Counted from the first letter of the stretch, positions 10,001-18,765 are shown. The stretch is 29,087 nt of DNA from CAYUNA01 sp047629355 (GCA_047629355.1 JBLHWU010000060.1:1-29087); one strand, 5' to 3'. Notes: a model not told the origin generated them from the letters alone. Program-made: numbers and translations.

Positions 10001-13000
10001 CGTCAAAGTCACATTATTTGTTCCCACTTCATTACAAGTAAAGGTATTTAGTGAGACACTCAACGTTGCGATATTGCAATTGTCCGTGCTACCATTGTCA
10101 ATTTGCGCAGCCATAATGGTTACACTTCCTGATACCCCAACGCCAACTGAAATATCTTGACAAACCGCCATTGGGTTTTCGTTGTCATTGACAGTAACCG
10201 TTGCGTTACAAGTTGCCGTGTTGCCGTTCATATCCGTTACGCTCAAAACAACTGGGTTGGCACCAATAGTTGTACAATCAAAGTTAAAAATATCTGAAAC
10301 GATACTCATGAGGTCACAAGCATCAGAACTACCATTATCAATTTGCATTGCATTGATGGTTACATTTCCAGTATTGTCTAAATCAACTGCAATGTTTTGA
10401 CATAAAGCGATTGGGTCAGTGTTGTCTTCAACAGTTACGTCAGCGGTGCAAGTGGACATATTTCCAGCAGCATCTTCGACGGTTAGTGTTACGATGTTTA
10501 TACCAACATTTGTACAATCAAACATATTCGGCGTAGCGGTCAAATTTATTGCGCTACAAGCATCGGTGCTGTTGTTGTTAATCAAAGCTGGGTCAAGCGT
10601 GATGTTGCCGTTTGCATCCAATTGAATGGTTACATTTTGGCAAATCGCAACTGGAGAAACCGAATCTTCAACCGTTACTGTTGCCGTACAAGTTGCTGAA
10701 TTGGTATCGGTATCAATCACGGTCAACGTCACCGTATTGTCGCCCATATTTGAGCAATCAAAAACGTTTGGTGAAACCATGATACTTGAAATTGCGCAAT
10801 TGTCGGAACTACCATTATCAATTTGTGCCGCAGTGATTGAAGCATCGCCGTTGGCATCCAATTGAATGATGAGGTCTTGACAAACCGCCATTGGATTCTC
10901 TGTATCTTGAACAGTTACCGTAGCGTTACACATTGCTGTGTTTCCATTGCTATCTTCAACGCTTAAAACAACGTTGTTTACACCAATTTCAGTACAAGTA
11001 AAAGCATTTGGAAAGGCATCGTAATTAACAATACCACAAGCATCAGCGCTTCCGTTGTCAAGGTCATTTCCAGTAATGGAAGCATTGCCAACAGCGTCTA
11101 ATTGAATGATGATATTTTGGCAAACCGCTGTCGGGTTAATATTGTCTTGAACGACTACATTGGCGTTGCAAGTTGACATATTTCCATTGTTGTCTGTTAC
11201 GGTTAAAACCACAGTATTACCTCCCATATTTTCGCAAGTAAACGCAGTTTGGGAAGCCACTACAGAAGCGATTCCACAAGCGTCGTTGCTACCGTTGTCG
11301 ATGTCAGCTGCAACGATTGCCGCATTGCCAGCAGCGTCCAATTGAACGGTGATGTTTTGACAAATTGGGTTTGGATTAACGTTGTCTTCCACCGTTACTG
11401 TTGCAGTACAAGCGTCGGTATTTCCATTATTATCTGTTGCCATTAAAGTAACTGGATTGGCACCAATATTCGTACAATCAAATGTGTTAGGCGCAACTAC
11501 TAAAGTCGCAATTCCACACGCATCCGAACTTCCGTTATCAATATTTGCTGCGGTAACGGTTACCATTCCAGCTACATTTAATTGAGCAGTGAAATTTTGA
11601 CAAACAGCCATCGGTGCTCCGTTGTCTTCGACGGTTACGGTTGCCATGCAATTGGTCGTCATTCCGTTGTTTGCAGTCACGGTTAAAGTCACCGTGTTTG
11701 TGCCTACATTTCCACAAGTGAACGTATTTGGAGAAACACTCAACATCATTGTTCCGCAAGGTGCAGAACTTCCGCCGTCTACTAAGGTCGCATCAAACAG
11801 AATGTTACCCGTTGCATCCAATTGAATGGTTGCATTCATGCAAACCGCAGTTGGTGCATTTGAATCAGTAACGGTTACCGTTGCGCTACAATTGTCGACG
11901 TTTCCATTGGTATCCGTTACAATTAAAGTCACGGTATTTGCACCAATATCTGCGCAAGTAAATAAGGTTTCATTTAAAAATAACATTGCAATTCCACAGG
12001 CATCAGTACTCCCATTGTTAATTTGAGCAGGAGTAATCGTCGCACTACCACTCGCGTCAAGAGCGATTGAAATATTTTGACAAACTGCATTCGGTGCAAC
12101 ATTGTCTTCGACGGTTATAACAGCATTACAAGTTGCAGTATTTGCATTATTATCCGTCACTGTTAAAACGACGGTATTTCCACCGATATTTGTACAGTCA
12201 AAATTAGTCATATCTAAACTCATACTGGAAATGCCACATGCATCTGCGCTGCCACTGTTCACTTGAGCTGTTGTTAAAACGGCATTGCCAGTTGCATCCA
12301 ATTGAAGGGTTACATTTTGGCAAACAGCAGTTGGATTGGTTGTATCATTTACCATAACCAAAGCGTTACAAGAAGACATATTTCCACTAGCATCTTCTAC
12401 CGTTAAAACAACGTTATTTGAACCAACGTTGGCACAAGTAAAAGTTGTTTGCGAAAGCATTGAATTGATGATTCCACAAGCATCAGAGCTTCCGTTATCA
12501 ATTACATTAGCAGCTAAAGTCACATTGCCCGTTGCCTCCAAATTAAGGGTTGTATTTTGACAAATAGCAACTGGAGAAACTGGGTCAAGAATGGTAACGG
12601 TTGCATCACAGGTTGCTGTATTATTATCCGTATCTGTTGCGGTTAAAGTCACCGTATTTGCTCCTAAGTTTAAACAATCAAAAGTGTTAGGCATCACGGA
12701 TAAAGTGACGCTTCCACAATTGTCATTGCTACCGTTGTCGATTTGAGCCGCAGTAATTGAAGCGTTGCCATTGGCATCTAAATTAACGGTGATGTCTTGG
12801 CAAATTGCTATTGGATTTTCAGTGTCTTGAACAGTAACAATTGCCGTACAAGTTGAAGTATTTCCGTTATTATCGGTGACGGTCAAAGTCACGTTGTTTA
12901 CAATACCCACATTCGCACAAGTAAATGCATCTGGAGATACTGCTAAAGTGGCAATTCCACAAGTATCTGCACTGCCATTGTCGATTTCTGCACTTGTAAC

Positions 13001-16000
13001 CGTTGCGTTGCCCGCAGCATCCAATTGAACGGTTGCATTTTGACAAACAGCCGTTGGGTCAGTTACGTCTGCAACACCTACAAAAGTAGTGCAGCTATCC
13101 GTGTTTCCATTGGCATCAGTAACGGTCAAAATGACTTGTATATTTCCAACGTCTGCACAAGTAAAGACAGTTTGAAAAGCAGCAAAAGTCAACATTCCGC
13201 AAGCATCAGAACTTCCGTCGTTTAAATCTGTAGCTGCAATCGTAGCTGTACCATTGGCATCCAATTGAATGGGTACAACACCTTCGCACATTGCCATTGG
13301 GGCAACATTGTCTTCAACAGTGACCACTGCTACACAATTATCCGTATTTGATGAATTATCGGTAACCGTAAGGGTTACGTTATTTGTACCCACATTTGCG
13401 CATGTGAACGCAGTTGGATTAGCCATTAAAGACATAATTCCACAATTGTCCGTGCTGCCACCGTCAATGTCTGCAGCTACGATAGTTGCATTTCCAGCAG
13501 CATCCAATTGAACGATGATGTTTTGACAAACCGCATTGGGGGTTTCATTATCTTGTACAATGATATCAATGGTACACATTGCTTCATTGCCTGCACCATC
13601 GGTTGCTGTCCAAATAACAGTCGTTGTTCCAATAGAGAAGTTTTCCCCTATTAAAGTATTGGTGTCTGACCGGTCGTTTTCAATCGTAACGTTTGGGCAG
13701 TTATCTAAAAACGTTGGATTGAAGGTTGTCCCAGGTTGCATAAATCCACAAGTACCAGAGTCGGTATTTACAGTCAATACTGCTGCTATTGGGCAAGTAA
13801 CGACTGGATTCTCATTGTCATTAACGACTACGTTAAAGCTACAATTTTCAACGTTGCCATTGATGTCCGTTGCCACGTATTGCACGATGGTTGTGCCACT
13901 ATTGAAAACTTCGTTCGACGCATCATTGATGCCCGTATTTGGAGAACTTGCAGCAGTTACGCCAGAAAGGTTATAAGTCAAAGTTGCAACGCTACAGTTA
14001 TCCGTTGGCGTAGCAGGAATTGAAACATTGCCTTTTGTACACATCCCTCCATCAACATTTACAGTCATCGTTGGCTGGTAAGCACTACAATCTAAAGTAG
14101 GCTTTTCTACATCATTTACGGTTACGGTAAAACTACAATCATCACTGTTTCCAGAGTTATCCGTTAAAACATAAACAACGGTGGAGACGCCTAAATTGAA
14201 ATCAAATGTATTGGAAATAATACCTGTGCCCGTGCTTGTTGTTTGACCTGAAATGGAATAAGTCAAGGTCAAATTCCCAGCACCACAATCATCACTTTGC
14301 GTGACAGGCGTTAGGTTAAAGCCATCGGCTGTACAAACGCCAGCAACTGTATTTGCAGCAACGCCAGCAGTCAATGAGCCACAATTCAACATCGGTGCTG
14401 AACCTGCGCCCATATCCGTGACCGTGACGTCAAAAGTACAAGTTAATGGTGTTGTTCCATCAGAAAAAACATAGGTAACAGTCGTTGTTCCTTGCGGAAA
14501 CATATCGCCTGATGCGTGGGTTTGACTTTGTAAAACATAGTTACAGCCAGTGACCATTGGTTCGGTAAAAGTTACAACTGGTGTACAATTTCCACTGGTC
14601 ATCATATCAATGTCAGCAGGACAATTAAGTACCATTGGCATGTTTTCGGTAACGGTGACAGTTGCAGTACAGGAAGCCATATTATTCTCCGCATCTTCTA
14701 CAAAAAGGGTTACTGTATTTGCTCCTAAATCAGCACAAGTAAAAACTGTTTGTGAAGCAGTAAAAATTACCGCTGAGCAAGCATCAGAACTTCCATTATC
14801 CAATTGATTTGGAGTAATGGTTGCATTGCCTGTATTGTCTAAAAGGATAGCAATATTTTGACAAATAGCAGTCGGCATTTGATTGTCTTCGACGGTGACG
14901 TTGGCCATGCACGTTTCCATGTTTCCATTGTTGTCGATAACCGTTAAAGTGACGACGACAGATGTACCAATATCGGCACAAGTCACGGCATTTGGAGAAA
15001 CGGAAAGGGACATAATTCCACAGGCATCAGTACTACCGTTGTCAATCTCCGTGGTAGCTATAGTTGCGTTGCCGGTAGCGTCCAATTGAACGATGGCATT
15101 TTGACAAATTTCATTCGGGTCGATGTCATCTTGAACGGTTACAATTGCGTCGCAAGTAGCCGTATTGCCCTTCCCATCATTAGCGGTTAAAACGACGGTT
15201 ACGTTGCCTACGTTTGCACAAGTAAAAGTCGTTTGAGAAGCAGATAAAGTGACGCTTCCACAATTATCAGAACTACCATTGTTAATATCTGTAATGACAA
15301 TACTGCCATTTCCAGCAGCGTCTAAAATAACAGTGGTATTTTGACAAATAGCCATTGGATTGACATTGTCTTGCACAGTAACAACTGCGACGCAAGCATC
15401 ACTATTTCCATTATTATCGGTGACGGTTAAAGTCACATTATTTGCACCTAAATTAGCGCAAGTAAAGGTCGTAATATTTGCAGAAGTAATAGCAATTCCA
15501 CAAGCATCTGTACTACCGCCGTCAATTTGAATAGCGGCAATCGTTGCATTTCCAGCAGCATCTAATTGCGCATTGATATTTTGACAAACAGCCGTTGGGT
15601 CAACCATGTCTTGAATGGTCACGACGGCATCGCAAGTATTGCTATTTCCAGTGCCATCAGTTACGGTAAGCGTTACGGTATTTGTACCAACATTAGCGCA
15701 AGTTAGAACACTTGGAGAGACGGAAAAATTCACCGTTCCGCAGTTGTCAGAACTACCATTATTGATGGTTGCAGCAGTCACTGTGACGTTACCTGCATTG
15801 TCCAATTGAACCGTTGCAGACATACATATTGCCATAGGGAGAACGTTTTCTTCAACAGTAACAATCGCGGTACAAGTTGCAGTATTTCCATTGACATCAT
15901 TAAGCGTTAAAACAACAGTATTTGCGCCTGTATTAGCGCAAGTGAAGGCCGTTGGAGAAGCGGAGATAGAAGCAATTCCGCAGTTGTCAGAACTACCGCC

Positions 16001-18400
16001 GTCAATTTGGGCAGCAGTGATTGTTTCATTTCCCGTTCCATCTAATTGAATGGTGATATTTTGACAAACAGGGTTTGTTGCTGCATTATCAATAACGGTA
16101 ACGTCTGCGGTACAAGTTGCAGAATTTCCATTATTATCGTTAACGGTTAAGGTGACAGAATTTGGATTTGTTGCAATGTCAGCGCAAGTAAAAACCGTTT
16201 GCGAAAGCGAAAAACTAACATTATTACAGTTATCAGAGCTACCATTATCAACGCTTGCTACTGAAACAGTTGCATTGCCGTTGGCGTCCAAAATAGCATC
16301 AACATTTTGACAAACAGGTGTCGGGTCCATATTGTCTTCGATGGTAACGATAGCAACACAAGTCATGCTATTCCCGGCAGCATCAGTGACCATTAAAGTG
16401 GCGTTGACATTCCCAATATTACTACAGTCAAAAGAGTTTGGAAGAACCATTACCGAAGCAATATTGCAGTTGTCAAAACTGCCATTATTGACATCCGCAG
16501 CGGTAATACCTACACCACCTGCTGCATCTAATTGAACGGTAATATCTTGACAAATCGCCGTTGGGCTAATCAGATCTTGAACAGTAACAGTCGCGGTACA
16601 AGTTGCAGAATTTCCATTCGCATCGTTAACGGTCAAGGTCACGGTATTTGCACCTAAATTAACACAAGTAAAAGCGGTAACATCCAAAGTAATCGGACCC
16701 AAACCACAGGCATCATTGCTACCATTGTTGATTTGCGCAGTCGTAACCGCTGCATTGCCCGCAGCGTCCAATTGAACGGTTGCATCCATGCACAAAGCAG
16801 TTGGCGAAACATTATCCTCAACGGTAACGATTGCCGTACATTGGTCGGTATTTCCAGCATTGTCAGAAACGGTTAGGGTGACATTATTTGCACCTACATT
16901 AGCACAAGTGAACGCCGTTAGAGAAGCCGTAAAATTAAGGTTCGTACAATTGTCCGTACTTCCATTATCTAAAGCAGCAGCTGCGATGGTTGCACTGCCC
17001 GTTGCATCCAATTGAACCGTAATATTTTGACAGTTCGCTGTTGGAGTTTCATCGTCTTCTACGGTAATTGTAGCGGTACAATTTGAATTGTTACCATTCG
17101 CATCAACGACGGTTAAAACAACAACATTTCCACCAATATTTGTACAGTTAAATGTACTAAGGTCGAGCGTTGTTGAAACAATATTACAAGCATCACTACT
17201 TCCGTTGTCAATGCTTGCAGCAGGAACGGTAAAATTACCTGTAGCGTCCAGTTGAATCGTCAAATTTTGACAAATTGCTTGAGGTGCAATGTTGTCTTCT
17301 ATGGTAACGGTTGCGTTACAACTCGCCATATTATTAGAGCCATCCGTTGCGGTTAAAACAACAATATTTCCACCAACATTTGAACAGTCAAATGTACTGA
17401 TGTTAATTGATAAAGTGACTGTTCCGCAATTGTCAGAACTGCCACCATCAACTTGGCTTGCCACGATACTCGCATCGCCATTGATATCGGATGGAATCGT
17501 GATATTTTGACAGACTGCAATTGGATTTGTAGCTTCTTCAATCGTCACCACAGCGGTGCAACTGGAGTTTTGTCCTCCCTCGTCTTGAATCAATAAAGTT
17601 ACGGTATTCGCACCAATATCATCGCAATCAAAATTACCAGGGATGATATTAAATAGTATCATTCCACAGTTGTCTGTGCTTCCATTATTTACTGCATCAT
17701 CCGCAATTGTGATATTGCCTGTTGCATCTAATTGAACAGTAATATCCATACAAATCGCAATCGCAGGCATAGTATCTTCAATCGTAATAATCTGAGTTGT
17801 CGTAACTGCACCTCCACAAGTTGTGGATGCGGTGTAGGTACGAGTGATAATAAGTGGGTCGCCGTTGTTGCCGCTTCCGCCATTATTGGTATAGGAAGTT
17901 TCCGTAACAGCAACTGCGTTGCCAATGCAATCTACTGAAGTCGGTGCAGGCGGGGCGTTGGCAAGACATTGCTCGTTAAAGTTACCATCTCCCGAAAAAA
18001 CAGGGATGCATAACGTCGGGTCAACCATTGTGGTCAATGTTCCCATCATCATATCCGTGCTACCATCAGATTCATTGATTTCATAGTCAATGTTAATTTG
18101 ATAAGCTTCGCAGGCTGCTGGATTAGCAGGAATACGCGTTCGGAGGCCTACTTCTGTAACGATGACGACGCAGCACATGGCTGGACATCCATCATCACTC
18201 GCAGCATCAGCTATAGGAATCAACGATTCGTCTGCAAATGGGCCCGCAGGCGTGAGGGACATTCCTGTGAATTGGGGCGAAAAACCGCCCGTAACACATT
18301 GGGAAAAGCCAGTCAAGTGGCAACACAAGACTAGCAAACTGGTGACTAACAAAGTCAAAATTTTACCAGCAAAAAAGGAGGTCAGAATCTCTTTTTTCAT
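4022..18400 (-). CDS. giant secreted HYR/Ig-like repeat protein with T9SS C-terminal sorting domain, 4792 aa
   Basis: This is one uninterrupted frame of 14.4 kb. Residues 1-34 are a Sec signal peptide (MKKEILTS..., hydrophobic LTLLVTSLLVLCC, then GFSQ). Residues 35-216 are a unique Cys-rich region. Residues 217-1258 are 13 units of about 80 aa, 1259-1624 are four HYR-like domains, and 1625-3226 are 20 more units. Residues 3227-4380 are irregular HYR/Ig-like modules with DNC, D.AGN and C.....V signatures. About 4380-4440 is a carboxypeptidase-regulatory-like segment. About 4435-4500 is dockerin-like (TTFDLVKINKHIL, then DANNSGAISTLDLVHIRKL). The last 80 residues are a type A T9SS sorting domain (LYQNQPNPFTDATTIGFYLP to VKVKKMILKD). 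It is probably a cell-surface or released adhesin or matrix protein; no enzyme domain was seen. It is monocistronic, with terminator hairpins after the stop. The exact binding function is unknown. Confidence 0.95.
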   Translation of the reverse strand: MKKEILTSFFAGKILTLLVTSLLVLCCHLTGFSQCVTGGFSPQFTGMSLTPAGPFADESLIPIADAASDDGCPAMCCVVIVTEVGLRTRIPANPAACEAYQINIDYEINESDGSTDMMMGTLTTMVDPTLCIPVFSGDGNFNEQCLANAPPAPTSVDCIGNAVAVTETSYTNNGGSGNNGDPLIITRTYTASTTCGGAVTTTQIITIEDTMPAIAICMDITVQLDATGNITIADDAVNNGSTDNCGMILFNIIPGNFDCDDIGANTVTLLIQDEGGQNSSCTAVVTIEEATNPIAVCQNITIPSDINGDASIVASQVDGGSSDNCGTVTLSINISTFDCSNVGGNIVVLTATDGSNNMASCNATVTIEDNIAPQAICQNLTIQLDATGNFTVPAASIDNGSSDACNIVSTTLDLSTFNCTNIGGNVVVLTVVDANGNNSNCTATITVEDDETPTANCQNITVQLDATGSATIAAAALDNGSTDNCTNLNFTASLTAFTCANVGANNVTLTVSDNAGNTDQCTAIVTVEDNVSPTALCMDATVQLDAAGNAAVTTAQINNGSNDACGLGPITLDVTAFTCVNLGANTVTLTVNDANGNSATCTATVTVQDLISPTAICQDITVQLDAAGGVGITAADVNNGSFDNCNIASVMVLPNSFDCSNIGNVNATLMVTDAAGNSMTCVAIVTIEDNMDPTPVCQNVDAILDANGNATVSVASVDNGSSDNCNNVSFSLSQTVFTCADIATNPNSVTLTVNDNNGNSATCTADVTVIDNAATNPVCQNITIQLDGTGNETITAAQIDGGSSDNCGIASISASPTAFTCANTGANTVVLTLNDVNGNTATCTAIVTVEENVLPMAICMSATVQLDNAGNVTVTAATINNGSSDNCGTVNFSVSPSVLTCANVGTNTVTLTVTDGTGNSNTCDAVVTIQDMVDPTAVCQNINAQLDAAGNATIAAIQIDGGSTDACGIAITSANITTFTCANLGANNVTLTVTDNNGNSDACVAVVTVQDNVNPMAICQNTTVILDAAGNGSIVITDINNGSSDNCGSVTLSASQTTFTCANVGNVTVVLTANDGKGNTATCDAIVTVQDDIDPNEICQNAIVQLDATGNATIATTEIDNGSTDACGIMSLSVSPNAVTCADIGTSVVVTLTVIDNNGNMETCMANVTVEDNQMPTAICQNIAILLDNTGNATITPNQLDNGSSDACSAVIFTASQTVFTCADLGANTVTLFVEDAENNMASCTATVTVTENMPMVLNCPADIDMMTSGNCTPVVTFTEPMVTGCNYVLQSQTHASGDMFPQGTTTVTYVFSDGTTPLTCTFDVTVTDMGAGSAPMLNCGSLTAGVAANTVAGVCTADGFNLTPVTQSDDCGAGNLTLTYSISGQTTSTGTGIISNTFDFNLGVSTVVYVLTDNSGNSDDCSFTVTVNDVEKPTLDCSAYQPTMTVNVDGGMCTKGNVSIPATPTDNCSVATLTYNLSGVTAASSPNTGINDASNEVFNSGTTIVQYVATDINGNVENCSFNVVVNDNENPVVTCPIAAVLTVNTDSGTCGFMQPGTTFNPTFLDNCPNVTIENDRSDTNTLIGENFSIGTTTVIWTATDGAGNEAMCTIDIIVQDNETPNAVCQNIIVQLDAAGNATIVAADIDGGSTDNCGIMSLMANPTAFTCANVGTNNVTLTVTDNSSNTDNCVAVVTVEDNVAPMAMCEGVVPIQLDANGTATIAATDLNDGSSDACGMLTFAAFQTVFTCADVGNIQVILTVTDANGNTDSCTTFVGVADVTDPTAVCQNATVQLDAAGNATVTSAEIDNGSADTCGIATLAVSPDAFTCANVGIVNNVTLTVTDNNGNTSTCTAIVTVQDTENPIAICQDITVNLDANGNASITAAQIDNGSNDNCGSVTLSVMPNTFDCLNLGANTVTLTATDTDNNTATCDATVTILDPVSPVAICQNTTLNLEATGNVTLAANVIDNGSSDACGIINSMLSQTTFTCANVGSNNVVLTVEDASGNMSSCNALVMVNDTTNPTAVCQNVTLQLDATGNAVLTTAQVNSGSADACGISSMSLDMTNFDCTNIGGNTVVLTVTDNNANTATCNAVITVEDNVAPNAVCQNISIALDASGSATITPAQINNGSTDACGIAMLFLNETLFTCADIGANTVTLIVTDTNGNVDNCSATVTVTDSNAPTAVCMNATIQLDATGNILFDATLVDGGSSAPCGTMMLSVSPNTFTCGNVGTNTVTLTVTANNGMTTNCMATVTVEDNGAPMAVCQNFTAQLNVAGMVTVTAANIDNGSSDACGIATLVVAPNTFDCTNIGANPVTLMATDNNGNTDACTATVTVEDNVNPNPICQNITVQLDAAGNAAIVAADIDNGSNDACGIASVVASQTAFTCENMGGNTVVLTVTDNNGNMSTCNANVVVQDNINPTAVCQNIIIQLDAVGNASITGNDLDNGSADACGIVNYDAFPNAFTCTEIGVNNVVLSVEDSNGNTAMCNATVTVQDTENPMAVCQDLIIQLDANGDASITAAQIDNGSSDNCAISSIMVSPNVFDCSNMGDNTVTLTVIDTDTNSATCTATVTVEDSVSPVAICQNVTIQLDANGNITLDPALINNNSTDACSAINLTATPNMFDCTNVGINIVTLTVEDAAGNMSTCTADVTVEDNTDPIALCQNIAVDLDNTGNVTINAMQIDNGSSDACDLMSIVSDIFNFDCTTIGANPVVLSVTDMNGNTATCNATVTVNDNENPMAVCQDISVGVGVSGSVTIMAAQIDNGSTDNCNIATLSVSLNTFTCNEVGTNNVTLTVTDASNNTNTCTAVVTVTDSSVPTAACQNATLQLDAMGNATLDATLVDGGSSAPCGTMTLSVLPNTFTCADIGANTVTLTVEDNNGMTDDCTATVTVEDNVNPTAICMDATLQLDAAGNATLAIAQIDNGSNDACGIANLMLSQTAFTCANIGDVTVTLTATDNNTNSGTCTATVTVEDNMNPVAMCQNITTQLDANGMAIITGAGIDNGSTDACGIAFLVTSQTTFTCAEIGNNNVTLTVTDNSGNMATCVAIVTIEDIMPPTAVCQNITVQLNVAGNASITTAQIDNGSMDNCGVMTIAASQTAFTCTDLGNNNVTLTVTANNGETATCTTVVTVQDNIDPTAVCQDIQITLDAAGSYALTAAEVDNGSADNCNASLALSLNVINFDCNNVGNNIVTLTATDAAGNTDTCIATLSVFASNACTTPTIANTETPSIDDPCTCLGNERFEETVFITAMGSGQLWAVQATTLIDPNTGVAFTAGTMFTEQPAMGGMIQYTLVGNHFDGQGYTISATSPFFPGVVLEFTNTCYYPDPVIVTDLSATICAGTTPIVLEGNAGAGIAGTGVFTINGNIVTEIDPTVLGMGNFLLTYTFDAGTAGGNDPTDPGCEDSITAAFEIEATPTFQGCNNDVTVVLGPTCEALVTADVILEGDFGCVDDYMVTLTDEFGQGVPNPITSVYIGQTVTGTVTHVPTGNNCSSLLLIEDSIAPTIDCQPITITCMDALPPFGMGVTGIDNCDADPDEILLNQVFNTDDNCTDAVPNDDVAGFVTVTRTYRAVDAGGMQSAECEQIITITRPDDVDFPEDIYWTCEQYAANPNIIDTTELHPDIIAGFGTEFPVGPNGFGFDLTSMAVNDVRLTNNVPNSNPARPTGAGVPSVGLGTFCNYSVTYSDNVLGICGFGNSTSSPVFKVLRTWTVLDWCTGQVITTNNAGEDNVQAIVVMDTEGPTFTGADVTLSTTIAANGSNGCSAIGIIPMPIVTDNCTTVDIVQAFVYSNAALTNSIATVDANGIINPALEIGNYFIGYSASDVCGNMSQSQAFNLTIVDNESPTMICDEITEINVPSTGVAVVPASVFDDGSFDNCCLQAFSARRMDDNCGVAGNTTFGPTVTFCCADAGAAPVTIIMQATDCNGNSNTCMVIVNIGDKIDPVVSCPADATIDCDMYEATLRPQLLVCNLADDCESNALTNAGYGDVTTTDNCGAAATPTVIVDIDNCGNGTITRSFVAVDGGGNTSNTCMQTITINHASDWVVEFGIDTILTCGATLATVEDTFGEPVIFGETCEMIATSFQDELFTQVQDACFKVVRTWKVINWCVVGNDIDQEMDAIELSEMVLNEDLNGDGVLNTRTFRDSYRGILPTSDNDPDADNQDGFITYIQTVKVIDEIAPVFVANCDMADVCIDDNTCGATVNFVMPIVTDCVDANLVTITATSILGVGFGPFNGVAPGDYVVTYQATDNCGNVSICTSNFEVIDCVLPSPVCVEGLIVELSSTNDPNDPNFVPTITIDIDLINAGAFDNCPFAAGDALKLSFTTDINDMTETFTCDSVGIRTVRMYVTDAAGLQDFCETEVEVQANQGQCSNPLIAMVTGNVTTENTADVQDVMIHINGDNVAMDYMTDAAGIFDLNVPMYNDYTITPEKDDNHTNGVTTFDLVKINKHILNIQYLDSPYKMIAADANNSGAISTLDLVHIRKLILQIDTEFSNNTSWRFVDAAYVFPDPTNPWVEAFPEIISINNLEADMMEEDFIAVKIGDVNGTAQANQLLGADDRTQTGALRLQTIDQLLKAGETYTVVMTAANFNHFGYQFTMQLDTDKVLLDRIDDGLAKAFNFGTTYLADGILTTSWNEAAATRLATDEALFTLQITALTDGKLSDAVHLATTHTNAEAYAADGDLETVELTFNTTNASTALALYQNQPNPFTDATTIGFYLPTAQEATLIISDLSGRIVYTLTQDFAAGEHAVTIERKDVNSRGVLYYRLETNEGVKVKKMILKD
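8723..13528 (-). repeat. block of 20 tandem ~80-residue units (units 14-33) inside the giant gene
   Basis: Unit 14 begins at Cys1625 (13528), unit 17 at Cys1867 (12802) and unit 33 at Cys3147 (8962). Units 17-32 span exactly 3840 bp, that is 16 x 240 with no net indel. The consensus starts CQNITVQLDAAGNATITAAQ, then IDNGSSDNCG, FTCANIGANTVTLTVTD, NNGNTATCTATVTVEDNVNP. Cysteines fall at about unit positions 1, 29, 43 and 65, suggesting two disulfides per unit. Units 16-21 resemble units 24-29 more than their direct neighbours, which points to a higher-order period of eight units. Confidence 0.93.
13529..14626 (-). repeat. four divergent HYR-like domains between the two 80-residue blocks
   Basis: Residues 1259-1624 contain four longer domains starting NCPADIDMM, NCGSLTAGV, DCSAYQPTM and TCPIAAVLT. 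They keep HYR signatures: an early Cys-Pro or Asn-Cys, a GxC, DNC or DDC, a GTTTV-like turn, D..GN...C, and a terminal V.D...P. They differ in length (about 80-98 aa) and lack the QLDA.GN core of the 80-residue units, so they form an older or independent module. Confidence 0.85.
14627..17752 (-). repeat. block of 13 tandem ~80-residue units (units 1-13) inside the giant gene
   Basis: Unit 1 starts at Cys217 (17752) and unit 13 ends near residue 1258. Units have the same four-Cys pattern and D.GN motifs as units 14-33 but are more diverged, with small length changes (unit 7 has two extra residues). The reverse strand stays open across most units, giving many antisense shadow ORFs. Confidence 0.92.
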
Positions 18401-18415
18401 AGGATTATAATTGTT

Positions 18416-18453
18416 AAACGGCTCATGGTTGACGGTGGACGGCTCACGGCATG
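18416..18453. repeat. ACGG-rich dispersed repeat, copy 1
   Basis: The sequence runs ACGGCTCATGGTTGACGG, then TGGACGGCTCACGGCATGG. The words GGCTCACGG, GTTGACGG and GGACGG recur in four other intergenic sites of this window. It lies just upstream of the giant gene's start. Confidence 0.6.
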
Positions 18454-18710
18454 GCGCGGACGTACATTGGTCGAATATGAACCAAGGATTAGAATGGAAG
18501 AAAGGCTTTGAAAACAGCGGGATAGGTGTTAAATACAGGTGAGTATTTTAAAAGAGTTTCCCAAATATTTTCACCAATTCTTCTTGTATTATTCAACTAT
18601 CAAAATTGATGGTTGAAATCTAAACTTCAGAAAATGGCAAACCAATAATCAGCTTAACGATGGTAAAATCGCAAGAAATCAGTTTGTTATGCACTGAAGG
18701 ATTTAGCTTA

Positions 18711-18728
18711 GAACGGCTCACGGTGTGG
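18711..18728. repeat. ACGG-rich dispersed repeat, copy 2 (short)
   Basis: GAACGGCTCACGGTGTGG shares GAACGGCTCACGGTG with copy 3 at 18961-19006. It directly precedes the hairpin at 18731-18765. Confidence 0.5.
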
Positions 18729-18730
18729 TT

Positions 18731-18765
18731 TAAATCATGGTGATTTTTAAAATCACGCTGATTTA
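18731..18765. repeat. 35-nt near-perfect hairpin
   Basis: TAAATCA (18731-18737) and TGATTTA (18759-18765) enclose GTGATTTT/AAAATCAC with a one-base centre and a 2-nt internal loop. No T-run follows, so the role is unknown. Confidence 0.6.

Noticed and set aside
8723..17752. Regular direct repeats considered as a CRISPR array or satellite DNA
   Set aside because: The period is 240 bp, units are full coding domains with diverged sequence, and there is no short identical repeat with unique spacers.
4658..18410. Dozens of plus-strand open frames of 60-300 codons, many with a recurring VTVAVQ...FPLLSVTVKVT pattern
   Set aside because: They are antisense shadows of the 240-bp coding repeat. Their recurrence mirrors the minus-strand units, and they lack their own starts, signals or domain logic.
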